Positions 11,006 through 21,226 of a DNA stretch of 62,324 bases are shown piece by piece. This DNA is from Amphimedon queenslandica. Lineage: Eukaryota; Porifera; Demospongiae; Haplosclerida; Niphatidae. The stretch spans positions 1-62,324 of the forward strand of contig NW_003546643.1 of the NCBI RefSeq assembly GCF_000090795.2, in the 5' to 3' direction. The notes under the pieces were generated by a model that had not been told where the DNA came from, did no database searches, and worked only from the letters and a program-made list of their open reading frames with translations. Position 1 is the stretch's first letter; each line of letters starts with the position of its first letter. The position numbers were made by a program, and so were the translations under genes.

Positions 11006-12600
11006 TTGCATAGCACTTTATTTTGGCGATTTTGCTGTAAAATTGTAATTGGCAATTTTTAATTTGACGATTTTTGGTGTAAACGTGCATTACTGAGCAT
11101 GCACTTTAATATTGGTGATTCTGCTTGCAAATTGCTAATTGCCAAAATAAAACTCTCCAAATTGAAGCGCTATATGGTAATGATGATAATAATAATAATG
11201 ATAATATTTTTTTTAATTGTAATAATTCTTTTCCAAAAGTCAAATTGACTGGTGACAAAAAATAATAATGATTTTGATGACAAATCCTATTATTATTATT
11301 ATTATTATTGTTATTATTATTATTATTAATATTACTATCATTACTGTCATTAACATCATTAATTATTATTGTTCTTATTATTGTGAATGACTTGCTATTT
11401 TATTTTTTACAGCTGGTATACCAAACACTCCTATTTCTAATGATGAGTTAATTTCTCCTATGATACTAAGTAAATTATATATATTCATTTATACTACTTT
11501 TAATGTATTAATTATAAAGGTACTATAGAAAAAAGTGTATCTGAGACAGGGAGCTCTGGCTCTCTGCAATTGCAAGAAGTCAAAGGTATATTGTTAATTG
11601 TTAAAATTGTCTTGATTGAATACATTCACACTTACCTGACATTCATTCATACCATGTACAATTTTATTTTGGCGATTTTGCTGTAAACATGGTAATTGGT
11701 GTTTTTTAATTAGGTAATTTTTATGTACACATGTGGATTACTGAACATGCGCATTAATGATTGGCAGTTTTAATATTAGCGATTCCACTTGCAAACTGCC
11801 AATTGCCACAATAAAACACCACCAAATTAAAGTGCTATATGGTATACATGCAATGCTGATAGTAAAATCAAAGTTAATTAGTGATGCTTGCAATTTTTGA
11901 CATATTGTTTCTAGTTTTTTTGTCTGTTCATATTAACAGTGGACAATACAACCTTTTCAGCACTGCTATTATGACAGTGTTAATTATTTTTTTGTTTGAA
12001 CTATATAGATCCAATGGAGATACTGCAGAAATATTCAGCTAAGCTAACCAAGGCAATTTCTGCAAATGTTAGTGATGTCACTAAAGCATTGCTTTCTGAT
12101 GACCTAATCCCAAAAGGGACTATAAACTATATAATGACAACAGTTGGTGTATCTACTACTGATAAAGCTGATAGAGTAATGACTGATGTGATGGGTCAGT
12201 TAGAAGCTTCTCTTGATGAAAGACAGTATTTAACTGATGTGTGTCGTATTTTAATTAAGCAAGGTGCAGCAATGAAAAAGATAGGAAATGTTGTCCTTAA
12301 AAAACTAGGTATGTACATATGCATAAGCTAATTAATGGTAACCTCTTTGTGTTCACAATAGAATGCTGTCCATCCTCCTGCTAGTGAAGGAACAACAAAT
12401 TTATTTTTGCTACCATGCATTATACAAAATGACAGTAATTTTTTAGAATTTTTTTCACATGATATTTTTTATTATTTTGACAAAACATAAGCTTGTCCAT
12501 ATTTTAAGTGGCAAGTCCTTTGTATGTGCTTTATGTAACTTATGTCTTGAATGTCTTTGTATTAACTATAACTTGCTTTAATTTCATTACAGGACTGTGA
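2623..12600 (+). CDS. Death domain - Roc/COR-like GTPase - helical death-fold-like protein
   Basis: Eleven exons: 2623-2641, 2702-2805, 2880-3053, 3728-3896, 4143-4430, 4536-4565, 8751-10934, 11413-11469, 11520-11585, 12009-12308, 12593-12600. All have GT-AG borders and compatible phases and give 1132 codons plus stop (TGA at 12598). Residues 1-155 are a beta-rich module I do not recognise. Residues 156-251 are a death domain (W-K-P-L-G-L-A-L-G-L, then E-CL--CL-KWL). About 262-989 is a P-loop GTPase with a COR-like region: GEARVGKTS (Lys291), DTGGQ (462-466, switch II) and THGDE (G4-like, near 561-565), followed by winged-helix-like and hydrophobic segments. About 1031-1130 is a helical bundle resembling CARD or another death-fold domain. 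No leucine-rich repeats are seen. It is probably a cytosolic signalling switch. The start at 2623 fits the phase; an upstream ATG at 2610 does not. Confidence 0.75.
5005..7440. repeat. Large inverted repeat inside intron 6 of the death-domain GTPase gene
   Basis: The left arm (about 5005-5625) and right arm (about 6362-7440) are reverse complements. For example, the tract with a Bsp-like ccgcgg near 5260 reappears inverted near 7015. The right arm keeps about 190 bases around 7185-7370 that are missing from the left, and it carries a later insertion at 6491-6783. The pairs of mirrored short ORFs in the arms are by-products. The spacer is about 740 bases of AT-rich DNA with no coding signal. 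The pre-mRNA could form a long duplex here. Confidence 0.75.
6491..6783. mobile_element. 293-bp MITE with CAGGGCCGTAGCCAGG ends
   Basis: The left end CAGGGCCGTAGCCAGG matches the inverted right end (CAGGCCCGTAGCCAGG) at 15 of 16 positions. It is flanked by TATAT on both sides (6486-6490, 6784-6788). The other arm of the enclosing inverted repeat, near 5490-5500, has the uninterrupted sequence with a single TATAT, so it is an empty site. A short ORF starting at 6592 is a product of the element, not a gene. Confidence 0.85.
7724..8040 (+). repeat. Dispersed repeat, copy 1 of 2
   Basis: The stretch beginning cagccttataaatggctta and running through aataggcccaaattcaa, ggcttttacatca and aaggaccacaaag recurs in the same orientation at about 17671-17965. 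The copies differ by many substitutions. No terminal repeats or coding capacity are visible, so the class is unknown. Confidence 0.65.
8191..8425. mobile_element. Foldback MITE-like inverted repeat
   Basis: The arms 8191-8280 and 8333-8425 are imperfect inverted copies. The left begins aagtagtaggattt and includes aaagaaactagagg, gtacttgcaaa and tatggtaaaa. The loop is about 50 bases. It lies in the last 560 bases of intron 6, just before the GTPase exon. Confidence 0.7.
10963..11005 (+). repeat. (AAT)n microsatellite
   Basis: An uninterrupted AAT/TAA run begins about 28 bases after the donor of the GTPase exon. A complementary TAT/ATT run sits at about 11289-11330 in the same intron, so the two could pair in the transcript. 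Confidence 0.85.
11009..11177. mobile_element. MITE of the TACCATATAG/GGCGATTTT family
   Basis: The ends are inverted (tagcactttattttggcg at the left; aattgaagcgctata preceded by ccaaaataaaactc at the right). The centre carries a gagcatgc palindrome with ggcgatttt/aattgcca pieces on both sides. A sister copy is at about 11655-11853 in the next intron. Other relatives lie throughout the window. Confidence 0.6.
11655..11853. mobile_element. MITE, sister of the copy at 11009
   Basis: It has the same arrangement as 11009-11177: ttttattttggcgatttt near the left end, a gaacatgcgcat centre, then gccaattgccacaataaaac and a tatggta right end. It lies in intron 9 of the death-domain GTPase gene. Confidence 0.6.
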
Positions 12601-12729
12601 CAGAAATATTGATTTTTAAATTCTTTCTAAATCCCTTACAGCTTGCGGCTTGCTCTTCCTTTCTGTTCTTTGCTTCTTATTGTCTTACTACATTTATCTT
12701 TCTTCATCTATCTATCTGCAGACACTCTT

Positions 12730-13165
12730 ATCATGGCAGCCGGTCTCAAACTGGTCTAGGAACAGCTCATGCACCTGCATGTCCTGTGTGTCTTGACCTG
12801 ATATCAACCCTACAAGACTTACCTTTTCTACATTTAGCTCAGTATTCTGTCAGCACTGTCTGGATAAATTACCTTTGGATAAAAAGGATGAAACCCTTTA
12901 CCTTTTTTTACACTTGTCATCATCGTACCGAGTTTACTTACCAGAAGAAGGAGCAGGAGCTTTTCCTGTGGCATTCACTATCAACAGCCTCAAAGATATG
13001 CATAGTTTAATGAAAAAGACCCCAAATTCTCAAATGTGATGCAGTAATTTGTTCCCACTGCTCTGTTTGTAACCACAGACATCATGAATGTGAGTTAATT
13101 GCTGACAGTTGTACTAAACACTAAAAAGTTAAGAGAGTGTTTATCACCAGTTGAAGGAAAGAAGG
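12730..13165 (+). pseudogene. Decayed RING/B-box relic of a TRIM gene
   Basis: This DNA aligns by eye with the first 530 bases of the intact TRIM-NHL gene at 37650. Shared landmarks are cctgtcctgtgtgtcttgac, cattctgtcagca-tgtctgga, ttaccagaagaaggagcagg and tttcctgt-gcattc. The RING metal ligands are partly lost and several frameshifts break the frame. A B-box-like stretch (cactgctctg-ttgtaaccac, then catcatgaat) follows near 13050-13090. It starts just after the stop of the death-domain GTPase gene. No NHL part remains. Confidence 0.7.
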
Positions 13166-13399
13166 AAGCACTCAAAAAGGTTATATATTTTTTAACAAAG
13201 AGAGAGGGAAAGAGGAGAAGGAATCTTGGAAGAAATATATACATTAAATAGTAGAGAAAACAACGAATATTCTTTATTAGTCAGAGAGGAATTTTTCCTT
13301 TACTATGTTTACTATGTTACTTTTGGTTCCTTTACTATGTTTACAGTTCTACTCCCTTATGCATAGCCATCAATGGACTTGTAGGTAACAAGATGAGAC

Positions 13400-13580
13400 A
13401 CTTTATGGCGGGTAGATGGCAATCAAGTGGGATCTCCAGTATTCAACCACACTTAACTGGATTAGAGCTAGACTATCGTTTGCCCTTATTAGAGCTACCA
13501 ACCTATGTCTAAGAGGATCCAGAGCCAAGTGGAGAGGTCTTCATACTGAAAATGGCTCTGGGATCAACCCACTACACTTT
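13400..13580 (+). other. Possible retroelement C-terminal scrap
   Basis: One frame around 13460-13540 reads W-I-R-A-R-L-S-F-A-L-I-R-A-T-N-L-C-L-R-G-S-R. This resembles the conserved W-L-R-C-R-L-S-F-x-L-L-R-S-x-x-C-x-R-G-x-R-S ending of ORFs from invertebrate mobile elements, as I remember it. It has no start and the surrounding DNA is not coding. The match rests on memory, so it is tentative. Confidence 0.3.
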
Positions 13581-14095
13581 TATTGACTTTTTCTTGTAAA
13601 CTATATTGACTTATTTTTAACATAATAATAATTCTCTTTTTCTACATCTAAGTGTATGTGTTCTATCTCTTGTTATTGGCGATTATTGTTTTTAATGTCA
13701 TTAATAATTTGTATTGTTGCTATTATATTAACATGATACTCTTGATTCTTGAAAATGCAAAAATAATTATAAATATCAAGTTCCCATTGAAATCTGGGAA
13801 ATTTACAGCCTTTAAATATTTTCACTGCATGGTTGGCTTTTTCATAGATTGCTCCCCAGGCAATTGCATAAACAATAGATGTGTTCATGACACTTACAAT
13901 ATCAATTGTTTACTGTTCGTTAATTTGATGTAACTTTCACTGTGATTAATTTTATTGTATGTATATAATGGTACTTCATACTACTTTCAGTTTGGCTATT
14001 ATGTTTAGGGTTAGGCAGTTCCAATAAAATTACTTGGTTTACGGATCCGACCGACTCCAATTTTTGGAAAATCAAAATAAATTTAAATTTTCTAA

Positions 14096-14112
14096 TGCGC
14101 ATGCGCAGTACC
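14096..14112 (+). promoter_or_regulatory. GCGCATGCGCAGTA promoter-like motif
   Basis: The palindromic core GCGCATGCGC matches the NRF-1-type binding site known from animal housekeeping promoters. It lies 27 bases before an ATG. A similar GCATGCGCAGTAA lies upstream of the NSUN2 start. Related gagcatgctcag strings also occur inside MITEs, so function is uncertain. Confidence 0.4.
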
Positions 14113-14138
14113 ACGTGGTGGGTGTGGCTAGATTCAAA

Positions 14139-14297
14139 ATGGCGCTAAATGTATTTGTTACTGTTAAAAGAGCAAGCTCCTCTATCTTACCTTCCACTGT
14201 ATGTCAAACCTCTGTGGCATCTACTGTTTGGGACTTGTTAGAGCAGCCATTCATATTAAATAAGCCTACACTCACAGAAGTTGCTAGAGTATTTTGA
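14139..14297 (+). CDS. Small hypothetical protein, 52 aa
   Basis: ATGGCGCTAAATG opens a 52-residue frame that begins M-A-L-N-V-F-V-T-V-K-R-A-S-S and ends V-A-R-V-F. The start lies just after a GCGCATGCGC promoter-like motif and the composition looks protein-like. The basic, Ser/Thr-rich N-terminus could be a mitochondrial presequence. The frame can also be opened 35 codons earlier at 14034. I do not recognise a family. It may be a first exon, a genuine micropeptide or chance. Confidence 0.35.
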   Translation: MALNVFVTVKRASSSILPSTVCQTSVASTVWDLLEQPFILNKPTLTEVARVF

Positions 14298-14649
14298 TAG
14301 TTTGTTTAAAAAGTTGTGGTTAACTAACAATTATTAAAGTTAATTAATGAGTAGTTAATTAATTTCATTGTTTATATTTTAATTTATTCCGACCGGCCTG
14401 CTCTATTTTAGAGAAAAAAAATCTGTAAAACAAGTAATTTAGTTTGAATTGCCTTATAGTATAATAAACAAAAAATGCATCAATAAAATAATCAAATGAT
14501 ACTGATAATGTACACACATCATATTTGTATTGCTAAAAGAGTTAAAAGTACAGTTAACAAAAAGATAAGGAGCACCAAGAGCACAAACTGTTAATTGTAC
14601 GGCTATAAAATCAAATTCTTTTCAAATCTGTAATTTTCATGCTTCTTGA

Positions 14650-16116
14650 TCAATCTTTAATAACATAATTTGTTTCATTTTCAAGAGTCACTTTGTGCTT
14701 CTTATATTCATCTTCTTGTTTCATGTATCTATGATAATGATCATCAACTATCTGAACAATGTTAACTTCATTCTCTCTCACACGATACTTGTAACGTTTA
14801 GCCAGTATCACGAACACCATCAGTATAAGTAGCTGGAAGACACAACTTAATGTTATCATATAATACCATTTTTCAGTCAAGAATAGCAACATGAAGGCAA
14901 TTGTGCTTCCGATTCCCATTGAAAAATAGTAGAGTCCAACCATCATTCCTCTCATATATTCTGGAGACTGTGCTGCTGTAAACTCAAGTGAAGTGGGATA
15001 TATAAGAAAACATGTAATCCCAAATAATATTTGTCGAATTATTATTAGAAAATCATATGAAGCAAATATATGAACCAATAACTGAGCAATGCAACCTAAT
15101 AAAGCAAAAACAAGACCAGCACCCATTCTAGTAAGCATACTGGGTATATACTTGTGTAAACAACTACGGACAATGAACTGATAAATGAAGAAAAGAAATA
15201 GAACAGTAATGTGATATGCACCATGATATTCAAATATGATACCATGTACTGAATATTTACTCGTTAGTTTGCCTTGAGGTTGCCATAAAAATAGTGCAGA
15301 AGTAAAGCCAACTATAGCAATAAATAATGGTAACATACGAAAGAATGTCTTCACATCTTCTACCTCTTCCTCTGTGAATGGTCCACCATATTTATCCTTA
15401 CCCAGGTCTAGTCTTGAAGGAGCCTCTACCTCCCAGTAGGTAAGAGCACTACGATTCTCAGGATACTTGTGCTTCCTGGCATAACACAATACTGTACCTA
15501 TCAGTTTGATGGGATTCTTGATCAGTGATATATTCTCTAGTTTATGTTTAAATAACGAATGAGACACAAGTATCAGAGATAGTGCTACTCCTGATGTTAT
15601 AATAAAGAGTAAATTTGCAGTTACAGTATCAAGTAATAATAACCAGTCACTTAGCACCCATGCAGTTGGATTAGCAGCAAAATTCCAATATATTATAGTG
15701 CTCAATTCATTAGCTGATGCTCCAATTAACTGATCAATGTTATATTGAATAATGTTAGCAACAAAAGCAATGAAACCAATGAGGTATATTAAACCAGGAA
15801 CAATCCAAATCTTTCCTGTAAACCCACCGTAGCTACTGTTTAGTATTAATAAAATTCCTGTTATAATCCATGATATGAAACAAAGGTTGATGCCAATCAT
15901 AATTGCTTTATATCTTCCTATATATACATCAGTTAATAGTCCAATGAGAGGATACAATAAGTATGCAATATAAAAAATATCTTGAGGAATTACAGTAACA
16001 GCCTCAGGCAAACTCAAATAATACTGAAACATCAACAAATACACCCAAACAAGCACCATGATAGCAGGAAAAGACATTACAGGAACAGCATACACTCTAG
16101 CCCTTGACAGAGCCAT
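14650..16116 (-). CDS. POT-family (SLC15-like) proton-coupled oligopeptide transporter
   Basis: A single 488-residue frame without introns. It has about twelve hydrophobic segments split by a charged central loop at roughly residues 215-270 (ARKHKYPENRSALTYWE, then GGPFTEEEVEDVKTFFR). The motif E-F-T-A-A-Q-S-P-E-Y-M-R-G-M-M-V-G-L-Y-Y near residue 405 matches the conserved POT signature of TM10/11, and the last 60 residues are a charged cytosolic tail. Members import di- and tripeptides or related substrates with protons; the substrate here is unknown. The N-terminal half is shorter than in classical SLC15, and no E-x-x-E-R motif is evident in TM1 (the start reads ALSRARVYAVPVMSF). An unseen upstream exon could add it. 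Two relatives lie within 9 kb on the same strand. Confidence 0.8.
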   Translation of the reverse strand: MALSRARVYAVPVMSFPAIMVLVWVYLLMFQYYLSLPEAVTVIPQDIFYIAYLLYPLIGLLTDVYIGRYKAIMIGINLCFISWIITGILLILNSSYGGFTGKIWIVPGLIYLIGFIAFVANIIQYNIDQLIGASANELSTIIYWNFAANPTAWVLSDWLLLLDTVTANLLFIITSGVALSLILVSHSLFKHKLENISLIKNPIKLIGTVLCYARKHKYPENRSALTYWEVEAPSRLDLGKDKYGGPFTEEEVEDVKTFFRMLPLFIAIVGFTSALFLWQPQGKLTSKYSVHGIIFEYHGAYHITVLFLFFIYQFIVRSCLHKYIPSMLTRMGAGLVFALLGCIAQLLVHIFASYDFLIIIRQILFGITCFLIYPTSLEFTAAQSPEYMRGMMVGLYYFSMGIGSTIAFMLLFLTEKWYYMITLSCVFQLLILMVFVILAKRYKYRVRENEVNIVQIVDDHYHRYMKQEDEYKKHKVTLENETNYVIKD

Positions 16117-16814
16117 TACTATCTACTTCCTTCTTGACCAAAGTTTACATATCAGTAAATCCAAATGCCCTTATATGGAATACAATCTAGACCACTAGCT
16201 ATAGATATTCATGTAGTATTAAAAAGGATTAAGTATTATTGGACTTGCCATGTTACGATAGGCTTGACGTTACACTGACACTGGAATCATAGATACTATA
16301 ATACTCTAGAATCCTACTTAATCTTTTTTTTTAATTTTATGTTCTTTAACCTTTGGTCTTCGGCCAAATTTTGCATAGAATGCTCGAGAGAAAATTCTCC
16401 ATCTTTATAAATATTTAATGCATACATATTTCCTATGTTGTGAGCAAACTAAAAACTTTGAAAGTTGCTCAAAAGTTGGGCCCAAGACCAAATTATGAAA
16501 AGGAGAGAATTTTTCATTTTTATAATTTATAAGGTAAAATCAACATTACTAAATTTGAAAAGAAAACTGTCGCCCACTTCAAATAACCAAATTTTAGGTG
16601 AAAATGCATCCATTTATAGGTCCTTTACAGGGAAACAGTTGATGATTTCTGTTCTTTTAAAGTTTAAGAAAACAGGTTTCTCAATATAAGCAAACTAGCT
16701 AAAACAAATGATGCCACACTAATTGTTCAAACTAGTAGGTTCTTACTGCTAAAAGTGACTCTCATTATATTGATACTAATAATTATTTTAATTGCTTTGT
16801 TTTTGTAAGTATAT

Positions 16815-19690
16815 ACCGGTACTCATTAAATAATGACTCTAAACCAACCAATTGGATTTATGTTGTTGATACTGAGACACAAGGTAAAGTTTTAAACATT
16901 TATCTTAAGAACATAACTGCTTACAATAATTTTATAAATCATAACAATTTTGGCAACACAAGGGCAGAACTGATTAAGATAAACAATGCAAATAAACTTC
17001 AAATCAGGGGATTCAATAATTTTTCATATAATTTTGGGTCTATTTTTGATATCACAAATACAGAGATATATCTGAATGGTCAACTAAACATTATTGGTAA
17101 CAATGGATACATGGGAACTGGTTTTAAAGTACAAGGTTCAAGTTATTTTCACCTTTCTATAAGGGATTAAATGCTACTTTCATTAACAATACTGCTCTTA
17201 CAATAGGTGGTGCTATATATGTTATTACTGATAGAGCAAATTACTTTTATATGTGTATGTTTCAAAGCAATACTGAGATTACCAATATTTTGATGACATT
17301 TATTGATAATACAGCATCAGAGGCAGGTAGCTCTATTTACAGTAACAATTTATACAAATGTAAATTAGATAGTGTTCCCCTAATTCCATTAGATTTTAAC
17401 ATATATTTTCATTTTCTTCTAAGCATAGAAACATTTCAATCTACTTCATTGTGTTGTGTGATGCTGCATCTTGCAATGCAAATGATGTAACAAATGAATA
17501 CAGTTTGAGTGCTTTTATACATCCAGGTCAAAATATTGGACTTTAATTAGCAGCAGTGTACACTTGCAACTATTATATAGGCGGTAGCCTATATGTAGGA
17601 TTGAGGTTAGTTTTTCAAGATGGCAGCCGTTTTTATGATTTTCAAACACTTATAACTCTTTTATCTTACACTGTACAGCCTTATAAATGGCTTAGATTAG
17701 CTCTCCTTCATTGAACAATTCTCCTGGTACCTTTAAAGTGGGCTGTAATGTAGCGGGAGCATTTCTGGATAATAGGCCCAAATTCAAATTTCTGCAAAAT
17801 TCTTCAGACTTTTTTTCTTCTTCTTTCATCTTCTTCTATCTCCCTTCTAATCTTCTAAGTCAGAGAAGTGCTTAAGTTGGCTTTTACATCACTCCTCTGG
17901 GCTTAGGTCAAGGACCACAAAGGTAGTTTCAAAAAGAAGCGAGGACAAACTTCGACAAAGAAGACACAATATGTTCATTCTGTTCCTTCATGGCAAGTAT
18001 CAGCTAATAGTGCAAATCAAGCTTTATTAGAGAAACAAGACTGCACTTCAGGGTTACAATAACACTTTTAAAAATTAAAAATGAACCTAATCCTTCATCT
18101 CCAACAATATTTGGATCATCAAGCTCTATTTCATCAAGGCTATATTGTATGGTTTACAACTACTTGATTGTCCCATAGGATTTGAACTGAATGTTACTGA
18201 AGGTAAATGTGTATGTGTCTGTTCAGTGTTCAAGACTATTGCACAAACTTACTACTTCCTATCAACCTGATTGTCACATTAGCTCTGGAGCAGATAACTC
18301 TATCTCTACAATTACAAGAACTGATACGGAATGGATTGGTATAGCTAATTTGTCTAATGGTACAGTTGTATTTGGTGCAGCATTAAACTGTTTTGTGTAC
18401 TGTAGGTATAAAAGTGGCTACACTAAACTGATAGTCCATGACACCAGTGTGGCAATAGCAGACTCTTATGATCTTAGTAACTCTATGGTACCACTATGTA
18501 TTGGTAATAGAGGAGGACTTCTATGTTCACAATGTCCTCCTGGGTATAGTGTAGTGTATGGATCTTTTGAATGTAAGCAATGTAGTAACTGATGGCTACC
18601 GGTATTCACACTAATAATATATGCAGTGATTGGTCCACTTCTCATTTACTTGTTGTATGTTCTCAAACTAACACTAACTCTGGTAGTTTAAATGGCGTCA
18701 TGTTTTATGCACAAATATTGGGCTTCATTGATCTTGATTCAAAAGGTATAATAAATAACTGGTTGGTTAAGTTTTTCATTATGTCTTTACTATGGAATGA
18801 CAGAACAATGGAAACAAGGTCTCCTTACAATGTATCAAGTTTACATACTAAGTATTCTCCTGGGAATAATTGTACTTAGTAGATTCTCAGTAAAGATCTC
18901 TAATAAAATAGTAAATTCATCAGTACAAATCCTGGTCACTGTTGTGAATGTATTAATGGATGTATTTACACCAGTTACCATTATACACTAATAACACTGA
19001 GGAACCAATGCAGGTTTGGTTCAAGTACCCTATAGTTGAGTATGGTACACATGGTCATCTAGTACTGATGATCATTACATCACTGGTAGTTGGTCCTATA
19101 TTAGGTGCATACATGACTGTGTTACCGTATTAGCTGCTAGGCACTAATGAGGATTAATAGATCAGAGAATATATACGTTCTGTATATGAAGCTGTACATG
19201 CTCCTTACAAACAAAACAAGGAATTTTTTTGTGTCACGACTGCTCATAGTTATATTACTGTATGTAATATATACCTGTTTCAGGGGAAAGGACACATTGC
19301 TTGACATAGCCACCAATACTCTCTGTGTGTTGCCAGGCCTTTTAAAAGAATGTCACTAAATATTTTCAATTTGTGTCTCCTTTCTTTTTTAGCTCTTATT
19401 TATGGATCTAGCCTGTACTTCATAAGAAGTGATTTTGAGGATGGACTAATCATCATTAATGCTATTTCTAATGGTGCTGTCTTCATATCTTTGCTTGGTG
19501 TAATTGTTATACACATTTTATGGGTAATTGGTCTATTGGAAAAGATAAATATTAAGTTTAGAAAGTATTGGCTTTGTTTTCTAACACAGAGTCAAAAAAG
19601 CAGCTCATGTTAACATTACTGGATCATTTTTTGATTCTTATGACTGAGTGAGAGTACCACTGATCTCTTCAAATTATCATCGACTGAATA
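16815..19690 (+). pseudogene. Broken beta-helix / multi-TM receptor-like gene
   Basis: Successive frames carry parts of one large protein. There are right-handed beta-helix-like repeats (N-A-T-F-I-N-N-T-A-L-T-I-G-G-A-I-Y near 17170), then a cysteine-rich stalk (G-N-R-G-G-L-L-C-S-Q-C-P-P-G-Y-S-V near 18510). Several transmembrane segments follow from 18600 (W-L-P-V-F-T-L-I-I-Y-A-V-I-G-P-L-L-I) to about 19600, and then a tail. Stops and frameshifts interrupt it at about 17167, 18240, 18590, 18690, 18990 and 19130. A dispersed repeat sits in the middle at about 17540-18050. I recall such secreted-repeat plus polytopic proteins as common in sponges, but have no name for the family. Confidence 0.7.
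17671..17965 (+). repeat. Dispersed repeat, copy 2 of 2
   Basis: Same orientation and content as 7724-8040. It interrupts the receptor pseudogene, so its arrival may have helped to inactivate that gene or simply followed it. Confidence 0.65.
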
Positions 19691-19712
19691 TTTTTTCTTT
19701 TGTGTTCTTTTT

Positions 19713-20486
19713 TATGTGCTTCCTGGCATAACACAATACTCTAACTATTAGTTTGATGGGATTCTTGATCAGTGTTATGTTCTTTAGAACATATTATTTT
19801 AAAAACTTGTCTTTTTTTTTAAGTAATAATAATGTCATAACACAATACTCTAACTATCAGTTTGATGGGATTCTTGATCAGTGTTATGTTCTTTAATAGT
19901 TTGTGTTAAATAATGAATGGGATACCAGTATTAGAGACAGTGCTACTCCTGGTTTTATAATAAAGACTAACTCTGCAGTTATAGTATCAAGTAATAATAA
20001 TAATGTGCTTAGTACTCACATGCAGTTGGATAAGAAGGAAAATTCCAGTATATTATAGTGGTTAATTCATTAGCTGATGCTCATATTAACTGATTAATGT
20101 TATACTGAATAATTTTAGCAGCAAAAGTAATGTAACCAATACCATTAATTATGGAGCCAGGAAGAATCCACATCTGCCCCATACACTCACCATAGCTACT
20201 GTTTAGTATCAATAAAATTGCAATTATAATCTGTGATATGAAACAAAGGTTAAAACCAATCATTATTGCTCTATATCTTCCTATATATACATCAGTTATT
20301 AGTCCAATAAGAGGAAACAGTATGTATACATACCAAAGGAAATGCTTTCAAGATTTAAAGTGTCATGACTGACAAAATGATCAAATAAAACTGAATCATC
20401 ATCAAATATGTCCAAACAAGATTCATAATAACAGGAAAAGACATTACAGGAGCAACATATACTCTAGCCCTTGAGAGAGCCATTAC
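19713..20486 (-). pseudogene. Degraded POT transporter copy
   Basis: It is related on the same strand to the intact gene at 14650. The start region (ctctagcccttgagagagccatt near 20460-20485) matches the intact start. The segment 20081-20263 still encodes an N-terminal transmembrane stretch (I-G-F-N-L-C-F-I-S-Q-I-I-I-A). The loop region at about 19720-19900 is tandemly duplicated: cataacacaatactctaact through gttatgttcttta occurs twice. The whole C-terminal half is absent, and stops and frameshifts are present. Confidence 0.8.
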
Positions 20487-21226
20487 TACTTCCTTCTTGA
20501 CCAGATAATCAGTGAATCTACTATCTAGTTAATGCCCTTACATGGAATACAATGTACACTGCCTATAGGGATGGTAGTATAAAGAAGGAATAAGTGTTCT
20601 TATTGCTATTAAGATTAAGTTTTTCAATTATCATGCTATACAATGCACTTTATTTTGCAACTTTTTAGTAAACACGAGCTGTACATAACTGGTAAGACAA
20701 TTTTGATCACAAAATTACAGGCTCCACCTGACTAGTGAAGACTGTGTTGATACAATCTTATTGTATATTGATATTTGCATGCTACATTGAGCCCATAAAA
20801 TTTGTGATTTGTGATAAAAATCCACACTATTTAAAACCGACAAATCTATGCGAGAAATTGTGTTTATATAGTTATACTGCTATGCCTTGTATATATACAT
20901 GTTAGTGACAAGCAAAGGATATCAATCTGTAGTATTATCATCATTGACAGTAACAGAACAACTTAACGACAATGAGAAAGAGAGAAAACAGAGAAATACA
21001 TAAAAGTGTAGCCATATAAATAGATCTAATCACAATTTTATCAGTCTTTAGTGTAGTACTACAGATATATTAGTCACCCTTCAGCTTACACAGACAGTTG
21101 CATCAGTGGGCAACAGAAGGTGGAGTGGCTGATAAGAGGTAAAGGGGGTAAAAACCTCAGAGACAAGTCAGACAACAACTCTTGAAAATTACTTTTTAGC
21201 CAAAAGAATCTCATATAGACAGCACT

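Noticed and set aside
10963-11062. Poly-isoleucine end of the GTPase exon frame
   Set aside because: The frame runs past a clear gtaagt donor at 10935 into an AAT microsatellite. The next exon joins in phase, so the tail is intronic.
12597-13010. 137-residue ORF read as a gene
   Set aside because: It overlaps the stop of the upstream gene and then runs through a frame of the decayed TRIM relic that loses its zinc ligands.
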